A program made the position numbers and the translations under genes. From positions 1 to 15,049 of the forward strand of contig JAEZXM010000070.1 in assembly GCA_023419875.1 (NCBI GenBank): a stretch of 15,049 nucleotides of DNA. The letters run 5' to 3'. This DNA comes from Pseudomonadota bacterium. GTDB taxonomy: Bacteria > Myxococcota > Myxococcia > Myxococcales > Anaeromyxobacteraceae. Under the pieces are notes generated by a model. That model had not been told where the DNA came from and did not search any database. It was given only the letters and a program-made list of their open reading frames with translations. Below are positions 1 through 8,125 of the stretch, one piece after another (position 1 is the first letter of the stretch; each line of letters opens with the position of its first letter).

Positions 1-1366
1 ACGGCCGCGGCTCCGCGACCGGCGTCACCACGGGTGAGAGCCCGGCGAGGTCGCGCGTGGCGAGCGCGCCGGCCGCGAGCCCGCCCAGCAGCGCGGCACC
101 CCGGGCGGCGGCGTTCGCGACCGTCACCGCGTCGAGCGGGACGCCGAGCGCGTCCGAGAGGAGCTGTCGCCAGCCGGGGTGGACGGTGCCACCGCCGGCG
201 AGGCGCAGCCGGGCCGGGGCGGCGCTTCGCTCGCGCAGCGCGTCCAGTCCGGCGCGGATCGCGAAGGCGACGCCCTCGAACGCCGCCCGCATGAGTCGCG
301 CGGTGCCGTCGTCCGCGCCGATCCCGACCCAGCCGGCCCGCAGCTCCGGGTCCATCCACGGCGTCCGCTCGCCCCCGAGGTACGGCAGGAAGATCACCCG
401 GCCGCCCTCGCCCTCGGCCGAGAACGCGCGCGCGAACGTCTCCTCCCACGAGAGCTGGAGCGTTCGCCGCGCCCAGTCGAGCGCGCCGCCGCCGTTGAGC
501 ATCGCCGCCATGACACACCAGGCCGGCAGCCCCGCCGGGCTCGCGCTCCGGTAGAGGTTGAGCCGCGGCGAGAACCCCGGCCAGCCGGCGCGCGGCACCA
601 GCACCTGCGCGCTCGTGCCGATCGCGAGCTGGGATTGGTCCTCGGCGAGGAGCCCGCTCCCGAGCGCGGCAGCGAGCGTGTCGCCGGCGCCGGCCGCGAC
701 GGGAACGCCGGCCGGGAGCCCGAGCGCCTCGGCCGCGGCCGGAAGGAGTCGGCCGGCGGCGTCGGATGAGTTCACCAATGGTGGCAAGACGTCCGGGGCG
801 ATCCCGGCCGCGGACACGAGGGCCGGATCCCAGCGCCCGTCCCGGTTCGCGAGCAGCGTGCCGGTGGCGTCGGACGGGTCCGTCGCAGCCTCGCCCGTGA
901 GCCGGAGCCGCACCCAGTCCTTCGCGAGCAGCACCCACCGCGCGGCCTCGAGCGACGTCGGCTCGTGCGCCCGGAGCCAGGCCAGCGTCGGCCCGGTCAT
1001 GCCCGCGGATGGCGCGTTGCCGGTCACCTCTCCGCACTCGGACGGCCACCACGGCAGGACCTCGGCCGCGCGGCCGTCCAGCCAGAGGATCGCGGGGCGG
1101 GCCGCGCCGCCGTCCGCGCGCGCGAGGACCGCGCCGTGCATCTGCCCCGAGAGGCCCAGCCCGCGCACGGCAGCCCGCACCTCGGGCGGCAGCGAGCGGC
1201 ACGCGGCCACCGCGGCCTCCCACCACCGCTCCGGATCCGTCTCGGCGAGCCCCGGCGACGGCCGCTCGACCTGGTACGCGACGGCCGCCTGGGCCGCGGC
1301 TTCGCCCCGCTCGTCCAGAGCGAGCGCCTTCAGGGAGCTCGTCCCGATGTCGAGGCCGAGGAGCAC
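1..1366 (-). CDS. xylB: Xylulokinase (FGGY carbohydrate kinase), 3' end cut by window
   Basis: Phosphorylates D-xylulose to xylulose 5-phosphate with ATP in the cytoplasm, feeding the pentose phosphate pathway. 455 residues are visible with no stop, so the last roughly 30-40 residues lie off the left edge (E. coli XylB is 484 aa). The N-terminal LLGLDIGTSS is the FGGY phosphate-binding start with Asp6. GQMHG at 74-78 and LWLDGR near 94-99 are xylulokinase hallmarks. GAGDT puts the catalytic base at Asp229, matching Asp233 of E. coli. GGERTP at 331-336 and the AGGGT nucleotide loop near 390 complete the second actin-like domain. The GTG start at 1366 is chosen because AGGGAGA lies about 6 bases upstream and the protein then begins directly at the first beta strand. 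It is divergent from the MFS gene. Substrate specificity within FGGY (xylulose rather than ribulose or glycerol) rests on the GQMHG and DGR context. Confidence 0.93.
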   Translation of the reverse strand, partial: MLLGLDIGTSSLKALALDERGEAAAQAAVAYQVERPSPGLAETDPERWWEAAVAACRSLPPEVRAAVRGLGLSGQMHGAVLARADGGAARPAILWLDGRAAEVLPWWPSECGEVTGNAPSAGMTGPTLAWLRAHEPTSLEAARWVLLAKDWVRLRLTGEAATDPSDATGTLLANRDGRWDPALVSAAGIAPDVLPPLVNSSDAAGRLLPAAAEALGLPAGVPVAAGAGDTLAAALGSGLLAEDQSQLAIGTSAQVLVPRAGWPGFSPRLNLYRSASPAGLPAWCVMAAMLNGGGALDWARRTLQLSWEETFARAFSAEGEGGRVIFLPYLGGERTPWMDPELRAGWVGIGADDGTARLMRAAFEGVAFAIRAGLDALRERSAAPARLRLAGGGTVHPGWRQLLSDALGVPLDAVTVANAAARGAALLGGLAAGALATRDLAGLSPVVTPVAEPRP

Positions 1367-1482
1367 GGCGGTCTCCCTCGATCCGCCGAACCCGTGCCGT
1401 GGCACGCCGGCAGCACGGACATTCTTTACAGGCGCCGGGCCCGGCGGGCGAGGTGCTACCCTCCCGGGCAGGCGAGGTGCAC
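1367..1482. promoter_or_regulatory. Divergent upstream region of xylB and the MFS gene, with two inverted repeats
   Basis: This gap must hold the start signals of both divergent genes. It contains an inverted repeat CGTGCC-GT-GGCACG at 1393-1406, 27 bases upstream of the xylB start, and a 14-base perfect palindrome CGCCGGGCCCGGCG at 1433-1446. A TTTACA at 1425-1430 could be a -35 box for the plus strand, but no good -10 lies at normal spacing. The repeats could be regulator sites or chance in GC-rich DNA. No regulator gene lies next to them in the window. Confidence 0.35.
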
Positions 1483-2886
1483 GTGGACGCGAGCGAGGGG
1501 GCGAAGCGACGGAAGTGGTCGGTCCTGGCGGCGGTCGGTGTGGGGACGTTCATGTCGGCGCTCGACGGGAGCATCGTCAACACGCTCCTCCCCCGGCTCG
1601 AGCTCGCGCTGGGGGCCACCGTCGCCCAGACCGAGTGGGTGGTCGTCGTCTACCTGCTCGTGGTGAGCGGGCTCCTGCTCATCGTCGGCCGGCTCGGCGA
1701 CATGCGCGGGCACAAGGACGTCTACGTGGTCGGGTTCGCCGGCTTCGTCGCGAGCTCGGCGCTCTGCGGCCTCGCGCCGTCGCTGCCCTGGCTCGTCGGG
1801 TTTCGCGCGCTCCAGGCCCTCTCCGCCTCGATGCTCTTCGCGAACGCCCCGGCGATCCTCATCGCCAGCTTTCCCCCGCAGGAGCGCGGGCGGGCGCTGG
1901 GGCTCCAGGCCGTGATGACGTACCTCGGGCTCACGGTGGGCCCGCCCCTCGGCGGGTTCGTGGCGACGCACCTCGGCTGGCCGGCGATCTTCTACCTGAA
2001 CGTCCCGGTGGGCGCGCTCGGCATCTGGCTCAGCGTGCGCAACATCGCCCGCGATCGACCCGCCGGGCCGCGGCGGCGGTTCGACGTGCTGGGCGCGGCG
2101 CTCTTCTCCGCGGGCCTCGTCGCGCTCCTCCTCGCGCTCAACCAGGGGCACGCGTGGGGCTGGGCCTCGCCGCCGATCCTCGCCCTCCTCGCCGTGGCGG
2201 CCGCGGCGCTCGTCGCCTTCCTGCACGCGGAGCGGCGGCGCGCCGATCCGATGCTCGACCTCACGCTCTTCGAGAGCCGGGTCTTCAGCGGCGCGGTCTT
2301 CAGCGCGGCGCTCAGTTACGTCGCGCAGTTCGCGATGATGTACCTCCTGGCGTACTACCTCCGGTTCCGCGGGCTCGGCGCCGACTCCGCCGGGCTCCTG
2401 CTCACGGCGCAGCCGGTGGTGATGATGATCACCGCGCCCGTCGCCGGGACGCTCTCCGACCGGATGGGCACGCGGGGCCCGGTCGTGGTCGGGCTGCTGC
2501 TGCTCACGGGCGGGCTCCTCCTCCTCTCCGGCGTGGGCCCCGCGACGCCCTGGGCGTACGTGGTCCTCGCGATGGCCGTCTGCGGCCTCGGGTTCGGCTG
2601 CTTCGTCGCGCCCAACAACAGCCGGCTGCTCGGGGCCGCGCCCGCGAACCGCCGCGGCATCGCCTCGGGCGTGCTCGCGGCGGCGCGCAACGTCGGGATG
2701 GTGCTCGGCATCGGGCTCGCCGGCGCGGTCTACACGACCGTGCTCGCCCGCCGCGGCGAGGCCGCGGTGGTGGACGGCGTCGCGATCGCGCTCCGGGTCG
2801 TGGCCGCGACGACGCTCCTCGCGGCGCTGACGTCGTGGATGGAGGGCAAGGACGCGGGGAGCCCCGCGGACGGGACGCGTCGTTGA
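1483..2886 (+). CDS. MFS transporter, DHA2 (EmrB/QacA-like) 14-helix drug:H+ antiporter family
   Basis: An inner-membrane transporter, most likely a proton-driven exporter. The 467 residues hold about 14 hydrophobic helices, the DHA2 layout. MSALDGSIVNTLLPRL (24-39) is the helix-1 signature with its Asp. GRLGDMRGHKD (69-79) is MFS motif A in the loop after helix 2. GLTVGPPLGG (149-158) is the antiporter motif C in helix 5, followed by WPAIFYLNVPVG, typical of this family. A second motif-A-like loop, GTLSDRMGTRG, is at 322-332. The start is GTG 1483, with GAGG five bases upstream. GTG 1477 is an in-frame alternative adding two residues. Its position beside xylB could suggest sugar transport, but the sequence motifs are those of drug/solute exporters. 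Substrate is unknown. Confidence 0.9.
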   Translation: MDASEGAKRRKWSVLAAVGVGTFMSALDGSIVNTLLPRLELALGATVAQTEWVVVVYLLVVSGLLLIVGRLGDMRGHKDVYVVGFAGFVASSALCGLAPSLPWLVGFRALQALSASMLFANAPAILIASFPPQERGRALGLQAVMTYLGLTVGPPLGGFVATHLGWPAIFYLNVPVGALGIWLSVRNIARDRPAGPRRRFDVLGAALFSAGLVALLLALNQGHAWGWASPPILALLAVAAAALVAFLHAERRRADPMLDLTLFESRVFSGAVFSAALSYVAQFAMMYLLAYYLRFRGLGADSAGLLLTAQPVVMMITAPVAGTLSDRMGTRGPVVVGLLLLTGGLLLLSGVGPATPWAYVVLAMAVCGLGFGCFVAPNNSRLLGAAPANRRGIASGVLAAARNVGMVLGIGLAGAVYTTVLARRGEAAVVDGVAIALRVVAATTLLAALTSWMEGKDAGSPADGTRR

Positions 2887-2887
2887 C

Positions 2888-4642
2888 TCAGAGAAACGCG
2901 AGCCCGTCCTCCTGCGCCCCCGTCCACCGCTCCAGCACGTCGTGGTAGCGGACGAACCGGCAGTCGAAGCGGCTGCACTCGTCCGGGCGGATGGCGGCGA
3001 CGGCCTCGGCGTGCCGTGGCCCTCCCCAGACCTCCGCGAAGCGCTGCTCGAGGACGTTGCCGATCCGGTGGCGCTCGGGGCGGTGGCTGAAGTAGCAGCA
3101 GAGGTAGACGTCGCCGCGCGCGTCGATGGTGGTCTGGAGGGGTGACAGCTCGCAGCGGCGCGCCATGGTGAGCTTGGCGAGGCTGCCCAGCACCGGGAAG
3201 CCCGCTGCCGCGGCGCGCGCGCGGGCGAGGTCGGCCTCGACCGACCTCGTCTCTTCCGGGTCGAGGGCGGCGGGGTCCTCGCGCACCGCCTTGAACTGGA
3301 TCGAGTCCACGCCGAGCGAGCGAGCGAGCTTCACGGCGGGAACGACCTCCTCGCGGTTGAGCCGGTTGACGAGGAACTTGAGCGAGATCTCTGTCCCGCG
3401 GCGGCGGGCCGCGACGAGCCGGCGCACGTTCTCGATCACCGTGGGCCACGGCGAGCTCCCGGACGACGGGCGGACGCGGGCGTAGGTCCCGGGCGTGGCC
3501 GCGTCGATCGTGACCCGCAGGTACGCGAAGTGAGGCAGGGCCTCGGCGACGAAGCGGCTGCTCACGCAGGTGCCGTTCGTGAGCGCCCCGAAGCGGAGCC
3601 CGGCGCGGGCGCCGTGCAGGACGGCGTCCACGGCCCCGGGGTGCAGGAGCGGCTCCCCTCCGCCGCAGAGCTCCACACCCATGGTGCCGCCAGCCGCCAG
3701 CTCGTCGAGCAGCGACGTCCATCGCTCCAGCGGGAGCTGCGTCGGGGCCCCCTCGTTGAGCGCCGCGTATTCGCACCCCACGCAATGCAGGTTGCAGCCG
3801 TACACAGGGTAGATGATCGCCATGCGCGGGAAGGGGAACCTGCCTCGGCGGATCTCCCGGATCTGCGGGTAGTGCGACAGGATGCGGAGATCGAAGTCGG
3901 AGGGGACGGCGCTCTCCTCCGGTCGGTCGGCCGGCCCGGGCGGGGCCGGCGCCGGCCGCGCCAGCAGGCGAGCGAAGCGGAGGCCCTCGCGCACGAGCCG
4001 CTTCTTGTCCTTCCCCCCGACGCGCCGGCCGTAGGGGATGGCGACCTCCTCGAACCGGAGACCCAGCCGCACGGCGGAGACCGTCTCCCAGCCGACGAGC
4101 ACGTTTCCCTCGAGGCCCTCGAGGCGCGGGCGCAGCGCCGCGTAGAGGCGCGCGGACCGCGCCCGGAACCCGTGGAGCGGATCGTGCGCCGGGAGCCGGT
4201 AGCGGGCGGCGAAGGCCCGCGCCGCGGCACGGCTGGCGAGGCGCGCCGACCAGCGCCGACCCGGCATGCCCGATCCCCCGGGGCCGTACCGGCGGGCGAC
4301 GGCCAGATCCGCGCCGGACGCGACCGCAGCGACCAGCCGCTCGACCCCGCCGAGCGTGTGCACCCCGTCGCCGTCCATGGTCACGCGCACCTCGCCGCGC
4401 GCCTCGGCCATGCCCGCGCGCCAGGCGGCGGCGATTCCCGAGCCCCGCCGCATCGAGACCGTCCGGACCCACGGCTCGTCGCGCGCGCGGAGCAGCTCCG
4501 CGGTGCCGTCCTGCGAGCCGCCGTCGACGAAGACCAGCTCGAACCGCCAGGGGCTCTGCCAGGCCTCGCCCAGGTCGAGAAGGTGTCGGACCCCCGCCAG
4601 CTCGTCCAGGACCGGGACGACGATCGACACCGCGGGCTTCAC
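2888..4642 (-). CDS. Fused GT2 glycosyltransferase and radical SAM/SPASM-like enzyme
   Basis: A 584-residue two-domain protein without a stop or obvious internal start. Residues 1-225 are a GT2 glycosyltransferase of the polyprenyl-phosphate sugar synthase (DPM1) type: VSIVVPVLDEL at 5-15, FVDGGSQDGT at 38-47, MDGDG metal/nucleotide-sugar motif at 89-93, and DPLHGFRA at 154-161. A proline/alanine-rich linker (about 228-247) follows. Residues 250-584 are radical SAM: the [4Fe-4S] motif CNLHCVGC has Cys283, Cys287 and Cys290; the SAM-binding GGGEP is at 327-331; and the tail has Cys497, 515, 516, 556 and 561, as in SPASM/Twitch domains that hold extra Fe-S clusters. GTG 4642 overlaps the previous stop as GTGA and has GGAGG four bases upstream. 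It is last in the five-gene operon. Both functions are family-level calls; the substrate of the radical step is unknown. Frameshift is unlikely because both domains share one frame. Confidence 0.9.
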   Translation of the reverse strand: MKPAVSIVVPVLDELAGVRHLLDLGEAWQSPWRFELVFVDGGSQDGTAELLRARDEPWVRTVSMRRGSGIAAAWRAGMAEARGEVRVTMDGDGVHTLGGVERLVAAVASGADLAVARRYGPGGSGMPGRRWSARLASRAAARAFAARYRLPAHDPLHGFRARSARLYAALRPRLEGLEGNVLVGWETVSAVRLGLRFEEVAIPYGRRVGGKDKKRLVREGLRFARLLARPAPAPPGPADRPEESAVPSDFDLRILSHYPQIREIRRGRFPFPRMAIIYPVYGCNLHCVGCEYAALNEGAPTQLPLERWTSLLDELAAGGTMGVELCGGGEPLLHPGAVDAVLHGARAGLRFGALTNGTCVSSRFVAEALPHFAYLRVTIDAATPGTYARVRPSSGSSPWPTVIENVRRLVAARRRGTEISLKFLVNRLNREEVVPAVKLARSLGVDSIQFKAVREDPAALDPEETRSVEADLARARAAAAGFPVLGSLAKLTMARRCELSPLQTTIDARGDVYLCCYFSHRPERHRIGNVLEQRFAEVWGGPRHAEAVAAIRPDECSRFDCRFVRYHDVLERWTGAQEDGLAFL

Positions 4643-6366
4643 GTGCCCTCCGGAGCCGTCACCTGGAAGACGAAGATCGAGTGTCCGATCACGGCCAGCA
4701 GCCTGCTGCGGGGCGGAAGCGCGTCGGTCGCTTCGAGCTTGTCCAGGAGGAAGGCGCTCACCGCGACGGTGTCGCCCGCGCCGATCCCCTGCGCCACCCG
4801 CCACTCCTTCTCCATGCGCGTGTACTGGCTGAACGTAGGCAGGAGGATCTCGTGCCGGATCCCGGCGTGGCGCGGGCTCGCCATGCCGAAGTAGGCGAGC
4901 TTCACGTCGCGGATGCCTCGCTCGTCCAGCCAGCGCGAGAGGCGCGTCAGGTCCTGACCCCAGTCGAGGTTGCTGTCGAGGAGGACGCGGTGGCGCGGCG
5001 CCGCCGCGACGGTGGGGGCGTTGAAGTACGCGAGGTGGTAGGGGCTGCCGGCGAGGCACTCGACCGCCAGCCCGATGGCCAGGGCGCCGACCGCGACGCG
5101 CGCGGCGAGTACCCGCCCGGTCGCGGCCTCGGGCCAGGCCGCACCGCAGGCCACCATCGCGAAGGGGAACGCGGGCAAGAGGTGACGTATGCCCATCGCG
5201 AGCGGGCTCGCCATGGCGAAGGCGGTGATGCCCAGCGCCGCGAGCCCGAACGCCGGCCCCCAGCCCGCGCGCGTGTCGCGCCGCCGGGCCCAGGTGATGA
5301 CCCCGACGACGAGCAGGGCCAGCCAGGAGACGGGGTTCTTCACGAGGAAGGTGAACGGCAGGTACCACCACCACCCCTCGCGCGAGTACTGGCCCAGGGC
5401 GAAGCCCCAGTGCCCGGCGACCGCGTGGTTTCGCAGCTCGGTCAGGCCGACGAGCAGGGCCTCCGGGAGCAGCCGGTGCGCGGCGATCCAGGCGAGGATG
5501 CCCCGCATGCCCTGCGGGCCGTACTGGAGGTGCTGGGTCGCCTGGTAGGTAAGATCCGGGGACGTGGCGAACCGGAAGCCGTAGGCGCCCCAGATCGTCG
5601 CGTACACCAGCGCCGCCATGACGAGGAGCCCAGCCGCCCATCGGACGGCGCCGCCGCGGGCGCCGGGTTCCGCGGCCGCGAAGGGCGGCCGCTCTCGCGC
5701 GAACCTGACGGCGTGGGCGATGCCGAGCATCGCGAAGACCGGCCCGAGCACGAGCATGGAGAGCTTGGCCATGACCGCCCCACCGGCGAGGATGCCGGCG
5801 GCGGCGCTGCGCCAGGGAGTGGGCGCGTCCAGCCAGCGCTGGAAGGCCACCACGGCGAGGAAGGCGAGCGCGGCCGCCGCCACGTCGACGGTGACGAGGT
5901 GCGCGTGCGCGAGGAGGTTCGGGTTGAGCGCGCCCGCGGCCAGGGCGAGGAGCCCGCCGGCGTCGCCGAACAGCTCTCGCGCCACCGCGTAGACCGAGAG
6001 CAGGAGCAGGAGGCCCCAGCCCAGCATGGCGAGCCGGGCGCGGAACAAGATCCGATCGGTACGGTTTCCGCTCTGGAACAGGAAGGCGAAGCCGAAGCCG
6101 AAGTGCTCGGCCTCACGCCATGCCGGGCGTCCCGTCGGCAGGTGGACGTCCTCGCCCAGCAGCGCCATCGCCGCGATCCGGCGCCCAAGGGGCGGTTGCT
6201 CGGTGACCATCCGGTAGTCGCCGAGGACCAGGGCGGAGTAGGCCGCGGAGAGGTGGGGGCCCTCGTCATAGGTGCCCGACTGATCGCGCATCTCCCAGAC
6301 CGAGAGGGCCACGAACGCCGCCAGGAAGGCCGCGACCACCGTGCGGCGTGCGAGCGGCGACATCAT
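4639..6366 (-). CDS. GT39/PMT-like polyprenyl-phosphate-dependent membrane glycosyltransferase
   Basis: An integral membrane GT-C enzyme that would transfer a sugar from a polyprenyl-phosphate carrier to an acceptor on the outer face of the inner membrane. The protein is 575 residues with about ten or more hydrophobic helices. After helix 1 comes TYDEGPHLSAAY, with the Asp34-Glu35 pair typical of the first external loop in ArnT/PMT enzymes. EQPPLGR (56-62) matches the E-x-P-P-L motif. NPNLLAHAHLVTVD (148-161) is the second conserved acidic region. The DSNLDWGQDL motif (464-473) marks a well-known bacterial GT39 subgroup with an outer C-terminal domain. ATG 6366 overlaps the upstream stop (ATGA) with GGAG eight bases before it; the next codon is also ATG. 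The GT2 gene before it is the likely maker of the polyprenyl-linked donor. Confidence 0.9.
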   Translation of the reverse strand: MMSPLARRTVVAAFLAAFVALSVWEMRDQSGTYDEGPHLSAAYSALVLGDYRMVTEQPPLGRRIAAMALLGEDVHLPTGRPAWREAEHFGFGFAFLFQSGNRTDRILFRARLAMLGWGLLLLLSVYAVARELFGDAGGLLALAAGALNPNLLAHAHLVTVDVAAAALAFLAVVAFQRWLDAPTPWRSAAAGILAGGAVMAKLSMLVLGPVFAMLGIAHAVRFARERPPFAAAEPGARGGAVRWAAGLLVMAALVYATIWGAYGFRFATSPDLTYQATQHLQYGPQGMRGILAWIAAHRLLPEALLVGLTELRNHAVAGHWGFALGQYSREGWWWYLPFTFLVKNPVSWLALLVVGVITWARRRDTRAGWGPAFGLAALGITAFAMASPLAMGIRHLLPAFPFAMVACGAAWPEAATGRVLAARVAVGALAIGLAVECLAGSPYHLAYFNAPTVAAAPRHRVLLDSNLDWGQDLTRLSRWLDERGIRDVKLAYFGMASPRHAGIRHEILLPTFSQYTRMEKEWRVAQGIGAGDTVAVSAFLLDKLEATDALPPRSRLLAVIGHSIFVFQVTAPEGT

Positions 6367-7109
6367 CGGGGGCGCTCCACGGCCGGGCCCCGCGGCGGTC
6401 CGGCGACACCGTGCAGCAGCGCCCGCGCCCAGAGCCGGGCGTAGCGCGGCAGCCAGCGGACGAGCTGGAACCGGCTCACCCCGGTCGTCCGGCCGCTCCA
6501 GTGGGTGGGGACCTCGGCCACGCGCCGCCCCGCTCTCCAGGCGGCGAGCGTGATCTCGAAGGCCAGCTCGAACCCGCCCTCGGCGCCCGGGGAGAGCCCG
6601 CGGACGAGGGCGGCGTCGTAGAGGCGGAAGCTGTTGGTCGCGTCGCTCGCGGGGAAGCGCGCGAGCCAGCGGAGGCTCCGGCCGCCCCAGCGCGCGAGCT
6701 GCCCCTTGAGCCAGGGACCGCCGCGCTGGGATCCGCCGCGGGCGTACCGGGAGGCGACCACCACGTCCGCGCCGGCGCGGTAGGCGTCGAGCATGGCCGG
6801 GAGCGCGGCGGGGTCGTCCGACAGGTCGGCCATCATGACCACGGCCGGCCCGCAAACGGCCGCACGCAGGCCGGTCAGGATCGCGGACCGGGCTCCGCGC
6901 CCGTCGTTCCGCACGAGGGTGATGGGCGCCCCCGCGGCCTGGAGCGCCCGCGCGGGCGGGAGGGTGTCGTCGTCGTCGCGGTCGTGGACGAGGAGCACCC
7001 GGCTCGCGGGCGGGAGCCAGGGCGCGAGCCGATCCCAGAAGCGGGGCAGGTTCCCGCCCTCCTGGTACACCGGAACGACGACGGTGAGCGGTCCGTCGCG
7101 GGATCTCAC
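6363..7109 (-). CDS. GT2 glycosyltransferase, polyprenyl-phosphate sugar synthase (DPM1/DpgS-like)
   Basis: A 248-residue soluble or peripheral GT-A enzyme expected to move a sugar from a nucleotide sugar to polyprenyl phosphate on the inner face of the membrane. LTVVVPVYQEGGN (8-20) is the GT2 start. VRNDGRGARSAILTGL (66-81) matches the conserved R-N-x-G-x-G-x-A stretch of DPM1 relatives. MMADLSDDP (92-100) carries the DxD-type acidic motif. DATNSFRLYD (156-165) and PTHWSGRTTGVSRF (201-214) are the C-terminal conserved blocks of this clade. It has no clear transmembrane helix, unlike GtrB/ArnC with two. The GTG start at 7109 overlaps the epimerase stop as GTGA and is preceded by AGGGGGC. The downstream GT39 gene probably uses its product. 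The transferred sugar is not predictable. Confidence 0.9.
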   Translation of the reverse strand: MRSRDGPLTVVVPVYQEGGNLPRFWDRLAPWLPPASRVLLVHDRDDDDTLPPARALQAAGAPITLVRNDGRGARSAILTGLRAAVCGPAVVMMADLSDDPAALPAMLDAYRAGADVVVASRYARGGSQRGGPWLKGQLARWGGRSLRWLARFPASDATNSFRLYDAALVRGLSPGAEGGFELAFEITLAAWRAGRRVAEVPTHWSGRTTGVSRFQLVRWLPRYARLWARALLHGVAGPPRGPAVERPR

Positions 7110-8125
7110 AGCGCCCCCTGGCGGAGCTGCTCGCGCACCCAGGGGATGACCTCGTCGAGGACCGCGGCGAGCGGCGTCGTGGCCTCGAAGCCGAGCAGCG
7201 CACGCGCCTTCTCGGTCGAGGGGACCCGGCGCTGCACGTCGTGGGGGTACGGCTCGTCGGAGACGCAGGAGAAGGGCTCGCCCGGGCGGAGCCGTCCCCA
7301 GATCATCTCCGCCACCTCACGCACGGTGTGCCCCACAGGTGTCGCCAGGTTGAAGTCCTCGTTGATCGCCTCGGGCCGCTCGATACAGGCGCGGATGCCG
7401 CGCGCCAGGTCTCCACCGTACGTGTAGTGCCGGACCTGGTTCCCGTCCCCGAGGAGACGCAGCGGGGCCTGGCCGCGGATCACCTTCTGGATGAGATCCG
7501 GGATGACGTGGCTCATCACCAGCTGCACGTCGCCGCTCCCGAGCGCGCCGGCGGCCCGCGCGCGCTGCTCCCCGACGCCCACGCAGTTGAAGGGCCGGAC
7601 GATCGTGAAGGGGAGCCCGTACTGCTCGAAGGCGCCGCGGGCGTAGTACTCGCAGGCGAGCTTCTGGAAGCCGTAGGTCGAGCGGGGCGGCGGGCACCGC
7701 CGCTCGAGACCCTCGCGCGACGGAAACTCCGTCGCGCACTCGTACACCATGGAGCTGGAGAGGACGTCGATCTTCCGGAGCCGCCGGTTCCGGTGGGCCC
7801 AGATCGCGGCGTCGAAGGTCGCGGCCACGATCCGGTCGTTCTCGGCCAGGAGATCGTAGGCGAGCGCGTGGAAGTAGGCGATCCCGCCGATCATCGCCGC
7901 GCCGGCCACGAGCTGGTCGCAGTCGGCGGCGAGCTCCTGGAGCAGGCTCACGTCCTTGCAGTCGCCCTGCACCAGGCGGTAGCGCGGGTGCCCGTCGTGC
8001 GCCCGCCGGACGGGGCCGTACTTGGAGAAGTCGTCCACGCCCACCACCTCGTGGCCGGCCTCGAGCAGCTCGGCGACGAGGTAGCCGCCGATGAACCCGC
8101 TGGCGCCCGTCACGAGGATCTTCAT
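7106..8125 (-). CDS. NAD-dependent nucleotide-sugar epimerase/dehydratase (extended SDR)
   Basis: A cytoplasmic 339-residue extended short-chain dehydrogenase acting on a nucleotide sugar. MKILVTGASGFIGG has the TGxxGxxG NAD-binding motif at 6-13, followed by Asp31 of VGVDDFS, which favours NAD over NADP. The catalytic Ser is in VLSSSMVY (121-128) and the YxxxK pair is Tyr151/Lys155 in STYGFQK. RPFN (177-180) and LGDGNQVRHYTYGGDLA (225-241) are substrate-side motifs. The stretch AGAAMIGGIAYF (74-85) recalls GDP-mannose 3,5-epimerase (AADMGGMGF), but 4-epimerase or uronate decarboxylase activity is equally possible. ATG 8125 overlaps the dehydrogenase stop (ATGA). Placement right after the dehydrogenase suggests it uses that enzyme's product or a parallel precursor. 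Confidence 0.92.
   Translation of the reverse strand: MKILVTGASGFIGGYLVAELLEAGHEVVGVDDFSKYGPVRRAHDGHPRYRLVQGDCKDVSLLQELAADCDQLVAGAAMIGGIAYFHALAYDLLAENDRIVAATFDAAIWAHRNRRLRKIDVLSSSMVYECATEFPSREGLERRCPPPRSTYGFQKLACEYYARGAFEQYGLPFTIVRPFNCVGVGEQRARAAGALGSGDVQLVMSHVIPDLIQKVIRGQAPLRLLGDGNQVRHYTYGGDLARGIRACIERPEAINEDFNLATPVGHTVREVAEMIWGRLRPGEPFSCVSDEPYPHDVQRRVPSTEKARALLGFEATTPLAAVLDEVIPWVREQLRQGAL

Noticed and set aside
57..2948. Long plus-strand open frames antisense to xylB and out of frame with the MFS gene
   Set aside because: Arg/Ala/Pro-rich translations with no domain; the minus strand carries clear xylulokinase motifs. They are GC-rich shadow frames.
3913..3920. Ribosome-site-like GGAGGAGA inside the fusion gene on the minus strand
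   Set aside because: No ATG, GTG or TTG follows at usable distance; the first ATG (3823) leaves only nine residues before the Fe-S cysteines and has no ribosome site of its own. The fusion reading is preferred.
4643..5641. N-terminal extension of the GT2-radical SAM frame
   Set aside because: The extra 333 residues are Arg/Pro-rich shadow of the GT39 gene; a GTG with a ribosome site at 4642 overlaps the GT39 stop.
4681..6444. 587-codon plus-strand open frame
   Set aside because: Antisense to the GT39 gene, which has membrane helices and family motifs; this frame is low-complexity charged sequence.
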